Source: Ignavibacteriota bacterium (GTDB lineage: Bacteria; Bacteroidota; Ignavibacteria; UBA10030; UBA6906). From it: a stretch of 64,000 nt of DNA. Where the stretch lies: positions 46,769 to 110,768 of the forward strand of contig JADJHP010000016.1 of the NCBI GenBank assembly GCA_016707525.1. The letters run 5' to 3'. Positions 55,142 through 64,000 of this stretch are shown piece after piece. The position numbers were made by a program, and so were the translations under genes. The notes beneath the pieces were generated by a model that was given only the letters and a program-made list of their open reading frames with translations, was not told where the DNA came from and made no database searches. Numbering within the stretch: the first letter of the stretch is position 1; every line of letters starts with the position of its first letter.

Positions 55142-56000
55142 CCCCGTCGTCACGGTCCTGATCGTCAACTGGAACGGCAAAGAGGTCACACTCGACTGCC
55201 TCGCGTCGTTGCAGAAGGTGACCTATCCCGCCATGCGCATCCTGCTGGTGGATAACGGCTCACACGACGACACGCTCCCTGCCGTCCGCGCGGCCTACCC
55301 CAATGTCAGCATCCTTGCCCTCGGCGAGAACAAGCGCTTCGCCGCCGGCAACAACCACGGCATGAAGGTCGCGCTCGATGAAGGCACCGACTTCGTCCTC
55401 CTTCTGAACAACGACACCACCGTCGCCCCCGACTTCATCACGCATCTGGTCGACCGCTGCAACGCCACCGAGCGGTGCGGCATGGTGGCTCCCAAGATCT
55501 ACTATTATACTCCCGGCGACACGATCTGGTTCGCAGGCGGGAATGTCTCCTTCTGGACCGGCACGATGAGTCACCGCGGCATCCGGGAGGTGGACCGCGG
55601 ACAGTACGACGTGGCGGGCGAGACAGGCTATGCGACCGGCTGCTGCATCCTGGTGTCGGCGGACGTGATCCGGCGCGTGGGGATGCTGGATCACCGATAT
55701 TTCATGTACGGAGAAGACGCCGACTGGTCCATCCGCGTGCAACGGGCGGGCTACCGCGTGATGTATGAACCGAAGTCGAAGGTGTGGCACAAGCTGTCGG
55801 TGAGCGCGGGGGGACATCTGTCGTCGTTCAAGCTGCGGAACAAGGCGATCAGCCAGTACCGCTTCTTCGCGCATCATGCCCGATGGTACCACTGGTTCAC
55901 CTTCCCGTGGATGTCGATCGTCGTGAACGCGTTCGCGGCAGCACGCTACATCCTCACGACACGGGGCGCACGCCCCGCGGATCAACGAGGGCGTTCCTAG
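55134..56000 (+). CDS. GT2 family (rhamnosyltransferase-like)
   Basis: A 288-residue soluble GT2: VLIVNWNGKEVTLDCLASL, LLVDNGSHDD, LLLNNDTTVAPD (DxD-like DTT), and GEDADWSIRVQRAGYRV with the catalytic ED. The C-terminal part has HKLSVSAGG and a short amphipathic region. Transfers a sugar during surface-polymer assembly. Start is ATG at 55134, within the previous gene's last codons. Confidence 0.9.
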   Translation: MADPVVTVLIVNWNGKEVTLDCLASLQKVTYPAMRILLVDNGSHDDTLPAVRAAYPNVSILALGENKRFAAGNNHGMKVALDEGTDFVLLLNNDTTVAPDFITHLVDRCNATERCGMVAPKIYYYTPGDTIWFAGGNVSFWTGTMSHRGIREVDRGQYDVAGETGYATGCCILVSADVIRRVGMLDHRYFMYGEDADWSIRVQRAGYRVMYEPKSKVWHKLSVSAGGHLSSFKLRNKAISQYRFFAHHARWYHWFTFPWMSIVVNAFAAARYILTTRGARPADQRGRS

Positions 56001-56012
56001 ACACGACAGCCC

Positions 56013-57333
56013 ATGGAATTCGGGAAACATATCGGCAAGAGTCTCTGGGGGCTGGCGGACAAGGCCCTGCCCGTGGTGTACGGGTTCGGGTACGTGCTGC
56101 TCGTCATCCGCGTTCTCCCTGAAGAAGAATTCGGCAATTTCGTCCTGCTCCAGGAGATCTTCCTGATCCTTTCGGGCCTCGCCACCGCCGTCGCCCTCCA
56201 GCCCATGCTGAAATTCGCCTCCGAGGACACCGGCGATCCGGCGGGGATCATCGGTGCCGGCATGCTCCTGAACATCGTGTTCATCGTCGTCTCCTCCCTC
56301 CTGGTCGTCCTGTTCCGCGCACCGATGAGTGCCGTCCTCCGTTCGCCTGCGCTTGCACCGCTGTTGTTGTACATCCCGGCCATGATGATCGCCTCGCTCA
56401 TCCGGAACGTGGCGCTCATCCTGCTGCAGACACGCTTTGGTATCGCCCGCATCTTCTGGGTCGACGCCGTGCATTTCCTCGGCGATCCGTTCCTCGTGTG
56501 GATCTACTCGCGGATGCATCTCTTCGACACCGCCGAGGACCTGATCATGATCAACATCCTTTCGCTGTCGGCGTCATCGCTGCTCGGACTGGCGTTGTCG
56601 TGGCGGCAGTTCCGGTGGCGGCTCCGCCCCACGCGGGGAGAGATGCGGCGCATGTGGGAATACGGCAAATACTCGCTCGGCGGCAACGCAAGCTATCTCG
56701 TCTATTCCCGTGCCGACACCTTCATCCTTTCCGCGTTCACCGGGCCGGCGCAGGTGGCGGTGTACAACTCCGCGAAGATCTTCACGCGCATCTTCGACAT
56801 GGCGACGCAGATCATCCAGATGTTCATCCTCCCCGGGGTGTCGCTGCTGGCATCGCGTGGTGAGCGGTCCACGCTGAAGGTCGTCGTGGAGAAATCCACG
56901 CTTTTCTCCGCCGTGGGCATGGTCCCGGTGATGCTCGGCATGGTGCTGTTCGCCGGTCCGATGATCGGCCTCATCTATGGCGGCGCTATCCGGACGCCGT
57001 GCTGATCCTCAGGTCTTCGGCCTCATGTCGATCGCCGTGCCGGCCTTTGCGATCGGGTCCAATGTGCTCATGGGGCTCGGCGAAGCGCGCGCGCGAGTTT
57101 CGTGCTGGGCGCGCAGATGCTGGTGGTGTCGCTTGCCGCCTATTTCCTCATCATCCCGTGGCTCGGCACCATCAGGGGCCGCCATCGCCGTGGTCGTCGC
57201 GTCGTATATCATGGCATGGATCGCTCTTGCGCGGGTCCGCAGCTACATCCCCTTCACCGTAGGTGAGGTCCTTGCCCGCCGCCACGACATCCGGGCATTC
57301 ATCCTCCGCCGCCTGCAGAACATACGGGGATAG
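56013..57333 (+). CDS. Oligosaccharide flippase (MATE/MVF-like, three frameshifts)
   Basis: The first 327 residues are intact with about nine helices (FGYVLLVIRVLPEEEFGNFV; MLLNIVFIVVSSLLVVLF; MVPVMLGMVLFAGPMIGLIY). After 56990 the frame breaks where GGCCGC is read as GGCGC, again near 57098 (GCGCGC run) and near 57174 (GGGG run); the fragments give VFGLMSIAVPAFAIGSNVLM, LVVSLAAYFLIIPWL and AIAVVVASYIMAWIAL, the normal C-terminal helices. It would move lipid-linked oligosaccharides across the inner membrane. Confidence 0.82.
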
Positions 57334-57380
57334 CGAACACTCATAGCATCCACACCGGCCCGTTGCCTCAGGTGCGTTTG

Positions 57381-57521
57381 ACGTGAGCTCCTTAACGTGC
57401 GTCGCCCATGAGCTTTACATGAGTTTCTTCACGTACGTTATCCAGCTCCTTCACATGAGCTGCACATGAGTCTTACATGAGCTTCTTTACGAACGTCGCA
57501 CATGAGGTTCTTCGCGTACGT
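57381..57521. repeat. Four 22-bp direct repeats upstream of a LamG gene
   Basis: Copies at 57381-57402, 57417-57438, 57475-57496 and 57500-57521 share the pattern ACATGAG-n-TTCTT-n-ACG-n-ACGT with one to four differences each; shorter ACATGAG pieces lie between them. Spacing is irregular (36, 58 and 25 bp). They end 35 bp before the -35 box of the LamG gene. Each unit has a palindromic ACGTACGT-like half. The surrounding 328-bp gap holds nothing else apart from the promoter. Confidence 0.75.
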
Positions 57522-57556
57522 TTCGTCTAAGTTCGTGTGGATTTCCCTTCATCCGA

Positions 57557-57585
57557 TTGACTCTCGCGAAAGCCCTCCGTACCTT
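57557..57585 (+). promoter_or_regulatory. Promoter of LamG/T9SS gene 1
   Basis: TTGACT (57557-57562), 17 bp, TACCTT (57580-57585). The same two hexamers with the same spacing recur before gene 2 (59975), supporting their function. Confidence 0.7.
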
Positions 57586-57661
57586 GAAAAGGGCGATCCC
57601 TCCGGCGCTGTACTACCCACCGTTCTTGCTTCCTTCCGATGTTCATTAAGCGGGGATACCA

Positions 57662-59892
57662 ATGAAACGTCTCGCGTTCATGTGTCTCTTGACTGTCCTT
57701 TCCTTCTCAGCATATGCCCAGATCACGGTTCCGCGTACTCCTGATGCGAACACGATGGCGTTGTGGCATCTGGATGAAATGGTTCCTGCAAGCATGGTGG
57801 ACGCCAGCGGACATGGTCTGACCGGCACGGCAAGGAACAACGGTAGTTTCCGGACGCGCCGGCAATGCCAGGTCCTTCAATGGGACGTCCGATTACATCG
57901 TCCTGCTGGATCAGGGATATGGCGCGTTGGACTTCTCCCCGACCGAGAGCTTTACGATTGAGTGCTGGTTCAAGACCAGTTCGCTCAACCCCATGCAACT
58001 CATTCGCAAAGGTGTCGCCCCCGAACCGGGCTACACCCTGATCGTCAGCGGCGGCAAGGTGATCGGGATCATTGGTAACCGTGAGGATGGGACACCGCCC
58101 GACGCGCTGGTGAGTATCACGAGCACGGAGACCTGCAATGATGGACTGTGGCACCAGGCCATGCTCATCCGTGACCGTCCGATGCAGAAGCTGTATCTGT
58201 ATGTGGATGGGGAACTGGCGGCGACACCGGTGACCGACACCTTCCCGTATGCCATCTCCAACGATCGTCCGCTCACCATCGGGCGGTGGGAACAAAATGA
58301 CTTCCCGTACTTCTTTGACGGAGCCATCGACGAGATACGCATCACCCGCGATGCCCGGCATCCCCATTTGTCCACACCCCTCACGGCCTCATGGAACTTC
58401 GATGATCCGCAGGGGAGCTTCGTGGCCGATTCATCAGCAAACCTCAATGGGGGCGTTGCCATCGGGACATCGATCGTGGAAGGGCTGACGGGATCAGCGC
58501 GGAGATTCAACGGGGCCGGTGACTACGTCCTCGTGAACGATGCCGAGAACGGATCGCTGGATTTCGATCCCTCTCAGAGTTTCACGGTGGAAGCATGGTT
58601 CAAGACCACATCGGCAACAGCCATGCAGCTGCTGCGGAAGGGGCTTGCTCCTGATCCGGGATACGGATTGTTCGTGAGCGGAGGATACGTCGCTGCCGTC
58701 ATCGGCAATCGGGAGGACGGTGTGACACCGGACACCCTGCTCATCCTCAAAAGCATCAAGCAGTACATCGACGGGGCCTGGCACCATGTCTCCCTGGTGC
58801 GGGATCGGACGACCCGCAAAGTGTACCTCTACGTTGATAGCACGATCGTGACCCGGCCGCTGGACGATGCATTCCCGTATGCGATCGCAAGCCCCCGCCC
58901 GCTGACGATCGGCCGATGGGAGTACCCTTCCCTGCCGTACTACTTCCAGGGAGATGTCGACCGCGTTGCGATCAATCGCGGCGCGATCCATCCCGGAGCA
59001 TCCGGCGGCCCTGCCGTTCTGGTCCGCACGGAACCGATCGATTGGGAGTCCGTTGTCATCGGCGATACGGTGGTGCGCCGGTTGACACTCTACAACGCCG
59101 GCAGCAACGACACACTCCTGGTGAGTAGTATCGGCGCGACACCCTCTGTGTTCTCTCCGAAGGAAACGCAATTGGCCATCGGTCCCGATGACACAGCATC
59201 GATCGTGATCCGCTATGCGCCGACCACAGCCGGGCAGGATTCGGGTTCGATAACATTTTGCGACCAATGACCCCGGGACACCTTCTGTGACGATCCACCT
59301 GCTCGGGCGCGGGACCCTCGTACGGATGGTCACACTGGTCAGTCCCCTGAACAACGCGACTGCCGCCAGAGACACGGTCAGTTTTAAATGGAGGAAGGCC
59401 ACGCCGGCTGCGACAAAGTACTGGTTCGAATGGTCCACATCTCACTCATTCACAGAACGGACCATAGACTCGACATTGACGGACACGATGAACGTGGCAT
59501 CAGGGTTCCCCAAGAACTCGACTATTCACTGGAGAGTGCGCGCCGGGAACCAGCTTGGCTGGGGAGAGTACAGCCTGTCGCGGACCTTCTTCAGACCAAC
59601 GACGTCTGTGCCGGAGGCCGGCACCCCCCCGGCGTATTCACTCCTCCCGAACTATCCGAACCCGTTCAATTTATCGACCACGATCTCGTTCACCGTTCCC
59701 AGGACCACGCTGGTCCGCATCGATGTCCACAATGCGGCCGGCGAGTTGGTAGGTGTCATAGCGGATGCCCCCTACCTGCCGGGAGAGCACCGTATCGTGT
59801 TCGATGGCGCGGGCCTCCCCAGCGGCATGTACTTCGCCCGGATGCGCGCGGGATCGGTGGTTCAGGTGCGGCCCATGCTTCTCATGAAATAA
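57662..59892 (+). CDS. Secreted LamG-domain protein with T9SS sorting domain, paralogue 1 (two frameshifts)
   Basis: About 743 residues after correction. Signal peptide (MKRLAFMCLLTVLSFSAYAQ), two LamG-like concanavalin folds (FTIECWFKTSS...YLYVDGELAATPV and FTVEAWFKTTS...VYLYVDSTIV), an Ig-like abnormal-spindle/HYDIN-type domain (SIVIRYAPTTAG), a fibronectin-like region (TKYWFEWSTS) and the C-terminal T9SS domain (YPNPFN; GEHRIVFDGAGLPSGMYFAR). Breaks: one G missing near 57833 and one T extra in TTTT near 59261. It is presumably displayed on or released from the surface and may bind glycans; ligand unknown. Confidence 0.88.
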
Positions 59893-59904
59893 CTTCCTCT
59901 TCCG

Positions 59905-59928
59905 GATGGCGCCCCCCGGGGCGCCATC
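59905..59928 (+). terminator. Hairpin after LamG gene 1
   Basis: GATGGCGCCCC (59905-59915) and GGGGCGCCATC (59918-59928) are perfectly complementary. It lies 12 bp past the stop; no T-run follows. A near-identical stem follows gene 2. Confidence 0.6.
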
Positions 59929-59974
59929 GGGCTATTCCGGCCTTCAACCCGCATTTGCATCGTTCCCCAGCCGT

Positions 59975-60003
59975 TTGACTATCCAGAGCGCCTTCCGTAC
60001 CTT
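59975..60003 (+). promoter_or_regulatory. Promoter of LamG/T9SS gene 2
   Basis: TTGACT (59975-59980), 17 bp, TACCTT (59998-60003). The spacer shares its end (CC.TCCG) with the gene 1 promoter, and the following leader is also similar down to GGGATACCA before the ATG, showing that the duplication included the regulatory region. Confidence 0.7.
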
Positions 60004-60079
60004 GAAGAGGATTACTCCTTCCGGCATAGTACGACCTATCGATCGCGATTCCTCCGACGTTCATTACGCAGGGATACCA

Positions 60080-62306
60080 ATGAAGCGACTCACATTCATC
60101 TGTCTCGTGACTGTCCTTTCCTTCTCAGCATCTGCCCAGATCACCATTCCGCGCGTGCCTGATGCGTACACCATGGCGCTCTGGCATTGCGATGAATCCA
60201 ATCCTGAGTGGATCTTCGATGTCAGCGGCACCGGGGGCACCGGCATCGCTACCGGCACGACAGTGGTCGCCGGCCGCTTCGGACGGGCCCGCTTATTCAA
60301 TGGTAGCTCGGACTATATCACGGTGGGCAATTCCTGGAATCATTCGCTGGACTTCTCCTACGTGGAGAGCTTCACGGTGGAGTGCTGGTTCAAGACCAGT
60401 TCGCCTGCCCCCATGGTGTTGATACGCAAAGGCCTTGCGCCCCAGCCCGGATATACGCTGATCGTGAGCGCAGGCAGGGTCGTGGGCATCATCGGGAACA
60501 GGGCGGACGGCACGCCGCCCGACACACTGCTGACGATCACGAGCGACAGCACCTATAACGACGGGGCATGGCACCATGCCATGCTCATCCGCGACCGTCC
60601 GATGCAGCAGCTCTACCTGTATGTGGACGGGGAACAGGCAGCGGCACCAGTAACCGATACATTCGGCCAGTCCATCGCCAACGATCGCCCCCTGACCATC
60701 GGACGCTGGGAATCCGATGTGTACCCGTACTTCTTTGACGGCGTCATCGACGAGGTGCGCATCACCCGTGACGCCCGGCATCCACACGTCGTTGCACCGC
60801 TCATGGCCCTGTGGAATTTCGACGGTCCCATGGGAATGTTCATCCCCGATTCATCGGCCAATCACAACGGCGGTATCGCCACCGGAACAACGGTGAGGGA
60901 TGGTATCTCCGGCGCGGGTCGCGCATTCAACGGCAACGGCGATCATATCGTTGCGGGGGATCCGGAGAACGGCTCGCTGGATTTCGATTCCTCACAGAGC
61001 TTCACGGTCGAGGCGTGGTTCAAGACCACATCCTCCGCCGTGATGCAGCTCCTGCGGAAGGGGTACGCAAGGCACCCCGGCTACGGCCTCTCCATGAGCG
61101 GGGGGTATGCCGATGCGGTGATCGGCAACAATGAAGACGGCGCACACGCCTCCACTCTCACCATCCTCCACAGCACCAGGACATTCAACGATGGCCTGTG
61201 GCACCGGATGTCGCTCATACGCGACCGCGTCGCGCGTACGGTCTCGCTCTACGTCGATGGACAACTCGCGTGCATCCCCCGCACCGATACCTACCCGTAT
61301 CCCCTTGCGAACGACCGGCCGTTGACGATAGGGATGTGGGATTATCCATCGTTTCCCTACTACTTCCAGGGATCCATCGACCGCGTTGCGATCACCCGGG
61401 GAGCATTGCATCCCGCGGGTACGCCCGCCCCGGGCCTGCTTGTCCGCACGGAACCCATAGACTGCGGCACCGTGCTCATTGGCGATTCGGTATCGCGCAC
61501 ATTGACCCTCTACAACAGCGGCAGCCTTGATACCCTTGTCGTGAGCACCCTGACGGCACTTCCCTCCGTTTTGCTCCGCATGCATCGCACATGGCGATCG
61601 CCCCGCGAATCGGCATCGGTCGTGATCCACTACACCCCGGCCGCCGCACGTGCGGGATTCAGGCTGGATCACCTTCATGACCAACGATCCGGAAACACCG
61701 GCGGTGTCGATCAACATTCTCGGGCGGGGGTCCCCGTGGGAGCGGTGACGCTGCTGGGCCCCCTCAATTACACGAGCTTCAGCAAGGATACGGTTCTCTT
61801 CACCTGGTGCAAGGCGGCCCCGGCACCGACGAAGTACTGGTTCGAATGGTCCACATCCAGTGAGTTCACGGAACGAACCATGGATTCAACATTGACCGAC
61901 ACGTTGACACGGCGGGCAGGGTTCCCGGAAGAACTCGAACATCTACTGGCGGGAGCGCGCAGAAACCAGAATGGCTAGGGAGAGTACGGCTGCACAACAT
62001 GTTCTACAGAACGACGACCTCCGTTCCCGGAGCCGGAACGCCGTCAGCATATGCGCTGCAGCCGAACTATCCGAACCCGTTCAACCCTTCCACCACGATC
62101 ACGTTCCGTGTGCCGGAAGCGTCCGTTGTTCGTCTGGAAGTCTTCAACGCCGCGGGTGAGCTGGTACGGGTGGCGGCGGATGGGTCGTACCAGCCGGGCG
62201 AACACCGGATCGTCTTCGATGGCGCGGGACTCCCCAGCGGCTGTACTTCGCCCGGATGCGCGCAGGATCGGTGGTTCAGGTGCGGCCCATGCTACTCATC
62301 AAATAG
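60080..62306 (+). CDS. Secreted LamG-domain protein with T9SS sorting domain, paralogue 2 (several frameshifts)
   Basis: A tandem copy of the previous gene with the same order: signal peptide (MKRLTFICLVTVLSFSASAQ), LamG 1 (FTVECWFKTSS), LamG 2 (FTVEAWFKTTS), Ig-like domain, YWFEWSTSSEFTERT and T9SS end (NYPNPFNPSTTITF). Intact to about 61565; then breaks near 61569 (TTTT), 61605, 61660, 61740, 61929 (GG) and 62245 (missing C), reading to TAG at 62306. Upstream in-frame codons from 59906 belong to the leader. Divergence between copies in the LamG domains is moderate, suggesting an old duplication with different ligands. Confidence 0.85.
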
Positions 62307-62317
62307 GTCTTCCACGG

Positions 62318-62342
62318 GATGGCGCCCTTCCGGGGCGCCATC
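62318..62342 (+). terminator. Hairpin after LamG gene 2
   Basis: GATGGCGCCC (62318-62327) and GGGCGCCATC (62333-62342), 5-base loop, 11 bp past the stop; same stem as after gene 1. The 334-bp gap that follows contains this hairpin and a promoter at 62404; nothing else is recognised. Confidence 0.6.
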
Positions 62343-62403
62343 TCCCATCTCCTTGCTGCCTCTAAGGCTTTGCTTCCGCACCGTGTGAAGCACCGTTCTG
62401 CTC

Positions 62404-62432
62404 TTGTTCCTTCTTCCCCAGTTGCGTATCTT
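62404..62432 (+). promoter_or_regulatory. Promoter of the second flippase gene
   Basis: TTGTTC (62404-62409), 17 bp, TATCTT (62427-62432). The leader to the likely start is over 130 bases, but the start itself is uncertain because of frame errors. Confidence 0.5.
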
Positions 62433-62640
62433 GGTGAATTCTTCCGGCGGTGTCGCCATTTTCCCCGGCCCATTCCGAGAGGTCCGGACCGCGCGTGCCG
62501 GGCGTTCGCCGGGCCGGTCGGCCCTCTTGCCCCTGCAACAGTCCTTCGCACGCCAATCAAGGTGGCATTTCGTTGATCACCGCGGTCAAAGAATTTCAGA
62601 CGTTCGTTCAGGAGGCCTTTCAGGGCTGGCAGACACCGTC

Positions 62641-63971
62641 GTGGATTCCAAACGCGGCATCCGTGATGTCCTCGTACTGATCATCCCCCAGGTCGCTACG
62701 GTCGTCGCTGCGCTCGTGACCTCCGTCCTCCTTGCCCGCGGCCTCGGCCCGGACGGCGTCGGACAATACACACTGATCCTCAGCCTTGCAGGCGTTGCCG
62801 CGTCGCTCTCCGATCTCGGGATCGGCCAGACCGCCATCCGCTTCGCATCCCGTGCCGCCTCCGTGGGCGATACGGACGGACAGATGTCCGTGCTCCGGTA
62901 GGCCTTCCGCCTTCGCCTCGCCTGTCGATCGCGGCCACAGGCCTGCTCATCACCGTCGCCCGCAGATCGCGGAGTTCTGGAAAGCCGCTGACCTGACCCC
63001 CATCATGCGGGTGGGCCTTATCGGCGGGTCTTCACCGCCCTCGCCACCATTCCGTCGATCTATTTCCAGGCGCTGAAGAAATTCGGCCGCAATGCGAGCA
63101 TCACCGTTGCACAGACGGGTATCACGCTGCTCGGCATCATCATCCTCGCCGTGATGCATCTCTGGTCGGTGCAGGCCGTCGTGTTCGTCTCGCTCATCGC
63201 CGCCGCACTCGCGCGCGCTGATCTGCTTCAGCGGCGATCCCGCGCGCCGCTCTCATCGGCAGGAACCCTCTCCCCCGCTCTGTCGCGGAAGGTTGGAGGA
63301 AGGTCTGGCAGAACCCCCTGTCCACAGGAACGGACACTGCCACGCCGCTGAAAGGGCGATGACCCCGGCGACCTTCGCGCGGTATAACCTTGCATCCACC
63401 GTCATCGTGCTCATCATCCTGCGGCTCGACGTCTGGCTGATGGGCGCCTTCCTGCCAAGACGTCGGGGTCTACAACATCGCCACGCGCTTCGCAACGCCG
63501 CTCGCCATCATGCTTACGGCGATCGGCGGGGCACTCTGCCGCGCGCATCGTCGCACCTCACGCTGGACCAGATCCGCACGATGATGAAGAAGACCTTCAT
63601 GCTCTGCGGCGTGTCGCCTTCTTCAGCACCCTGTATGCGGTCTTCGTCCCGATCCTCGCGCCACTACTCTTCGGCAAAGCGTTCGAAGGAAGCTGCTCCT
63701 CGGGAGGTTCTGTGTCTCCGGCTATGCATTCGTCATCCTGATCGCCCCGTCGGCATCATCGGCTACAGCCTGGGCATGGTGAAGGATCTACTGGAAGATC
63801 AATTTCGCCCAGATGGTCGCCGTGGTGCTCGTGAACGTCATCCTTCTTCCGCAGATCGGCCCTCTGGCATCCGCACTGGCACTGCTGGTCAATGAGATCA
63901 TCGGCGTTTCACTCACCGGCGCCATCCTCTGGAAACGACTGTCCCCGTCACAAGGAGAGCAGCATGGCTGA
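62641..63971 (+). pseudogene. Oligosaccharide flippase, heavily frameshifted
   Basis: Fragments in order spell a polytopic flippase: RDVLVLIIPQVATVVAALV, LARGLGPDGVGQYTLILSLA, DLGIGQTAIRFASRAAS, then in other frames IPSIYFQALKKFGRN, ITLLGIIILAVMHLWSVQAV, VIVLIILRLDVWLMGAF, YNIATRFATPLAIMLTAIGG, YAVFVPILAPLLFGKAFEG and VVLVNVILLPQIGPLASALA. More than six frame changes occur in 1.3 kb. The start is uncertain: GTG 62641 reads into the conserved part, and a TTG at 62573 after AAGGTGG is possible in a different frame. The stop TGA at 63969-63971 overlaps the next ATG. Confidence 0.7.
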
Positions 63972-64000
63972 CGCAACACCGTATCAGCACGGGGATGTCG
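63964..64000 (+). CDS. Start of a further gene (partial)
   Basis: An ATG at 63964 overlaps the flippase stop by 8 bp (ATGGCTGA, the same junction as at 55134) and follows GGAGAGCAGC. Only MADATPYQHGDV is within the window; product unknown, presumably another surface-glycan gene. Confidence 0.5.
   Translation, partial: MADATPYQHGDV

Noticed and set aside
57381..57521. Possible CRISPR array
   Set aside because: The four 22-bp repeats are imperfect, the spacing is irregular (25-58 bp start to start), and no cas gene is in the window.

Overview
The window is GC-rich, densely coded bacterial DNA, most likely a chromosomal contig from the FCB group (Bacteroidota, Ignavibacteriota and relatives). 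Supporting evidence: two secreted proteins end in a type IX secretion (T9SS) sorting domain with the NYPNPFN signature; there are several outer-membrane beta-barrels, a CMP-Kdo synthetase and a Bacteroidota-type dCTP deaminase. High GC and the YPNPFN signature suggest an Ignavibacteria-like or neighbouring candidate lineage; this placement is inference. I recognised no rRNA, tRNA, CRISPR array, transposase or prophage.

Layout: 0-5.2 kb holds a partial multihaem cytochrome c, two tiny secreted calcium-loop proteins with a beta-barrel, and an orphan histidine kinase. 5.4-8.1 kb (minus) holds a prohibitin-like protein and a cNMP-GAF-PP2C regulator. 8.2-20.6 kb holds ldcA and then a tight run purN-purH-mreB-mreC-mreD-mrdA-rodA, a Lon-like protease and a PLP decarboxylase: purine synthesis, rod shape and wall elongation. 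20.6-25.4 kb carries dcd, an S9 peptidase, a ferritin-like protein and an esterase, with a family of long inverted repeats. maeB (minus) follows, then plsC-gatC-kdsB-DUF502-pyrG-GNAT, a Tat-exported Gfo/Idh oxidoreductase, small genes, a methyltransferase and a GH97 glycosidase. 38.4-44.1 kb holds a URO-D-like protein, a DUF3267 membrane protein, a beta-CASP nuclease, a barrel and a HATPase. On the minus strand lie rplU-rpmA-mdh-lipoprotein and rsmA-PAP2. From 48.5 kb to the end is a surface-glycan cluster (GT2, GT9, YfhO-like, GT4, methyltransferase, GT2, flippase), two tandem LamG/T9SS paralogues and a second flippase.

Three sequence-level patterns stand out. (1) Inverted-repeat elements with perfect or near-perfect 28-34 bp arms and an invariant 51-bp spacer occur at 20.7, 20.9 and 25.1 kb; the outer arms differ between copies but stay complementary within each copy. 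(2) About a dozen intergenic sites fit a TTGnnn-17-TAnnTT promoter pattern, several placed so close to the start codon that the transcripts would be leaderless or nearly so. (3) Frameshifts, where traceable mostly one-base gains or losses in short homopolymer runs, are rare before 47 kb and very dense after 50 kb. This looks like deteriorating consensus quality toward a contig end rather than gene decay. Genes described as interrupted below should be read with that in mind.
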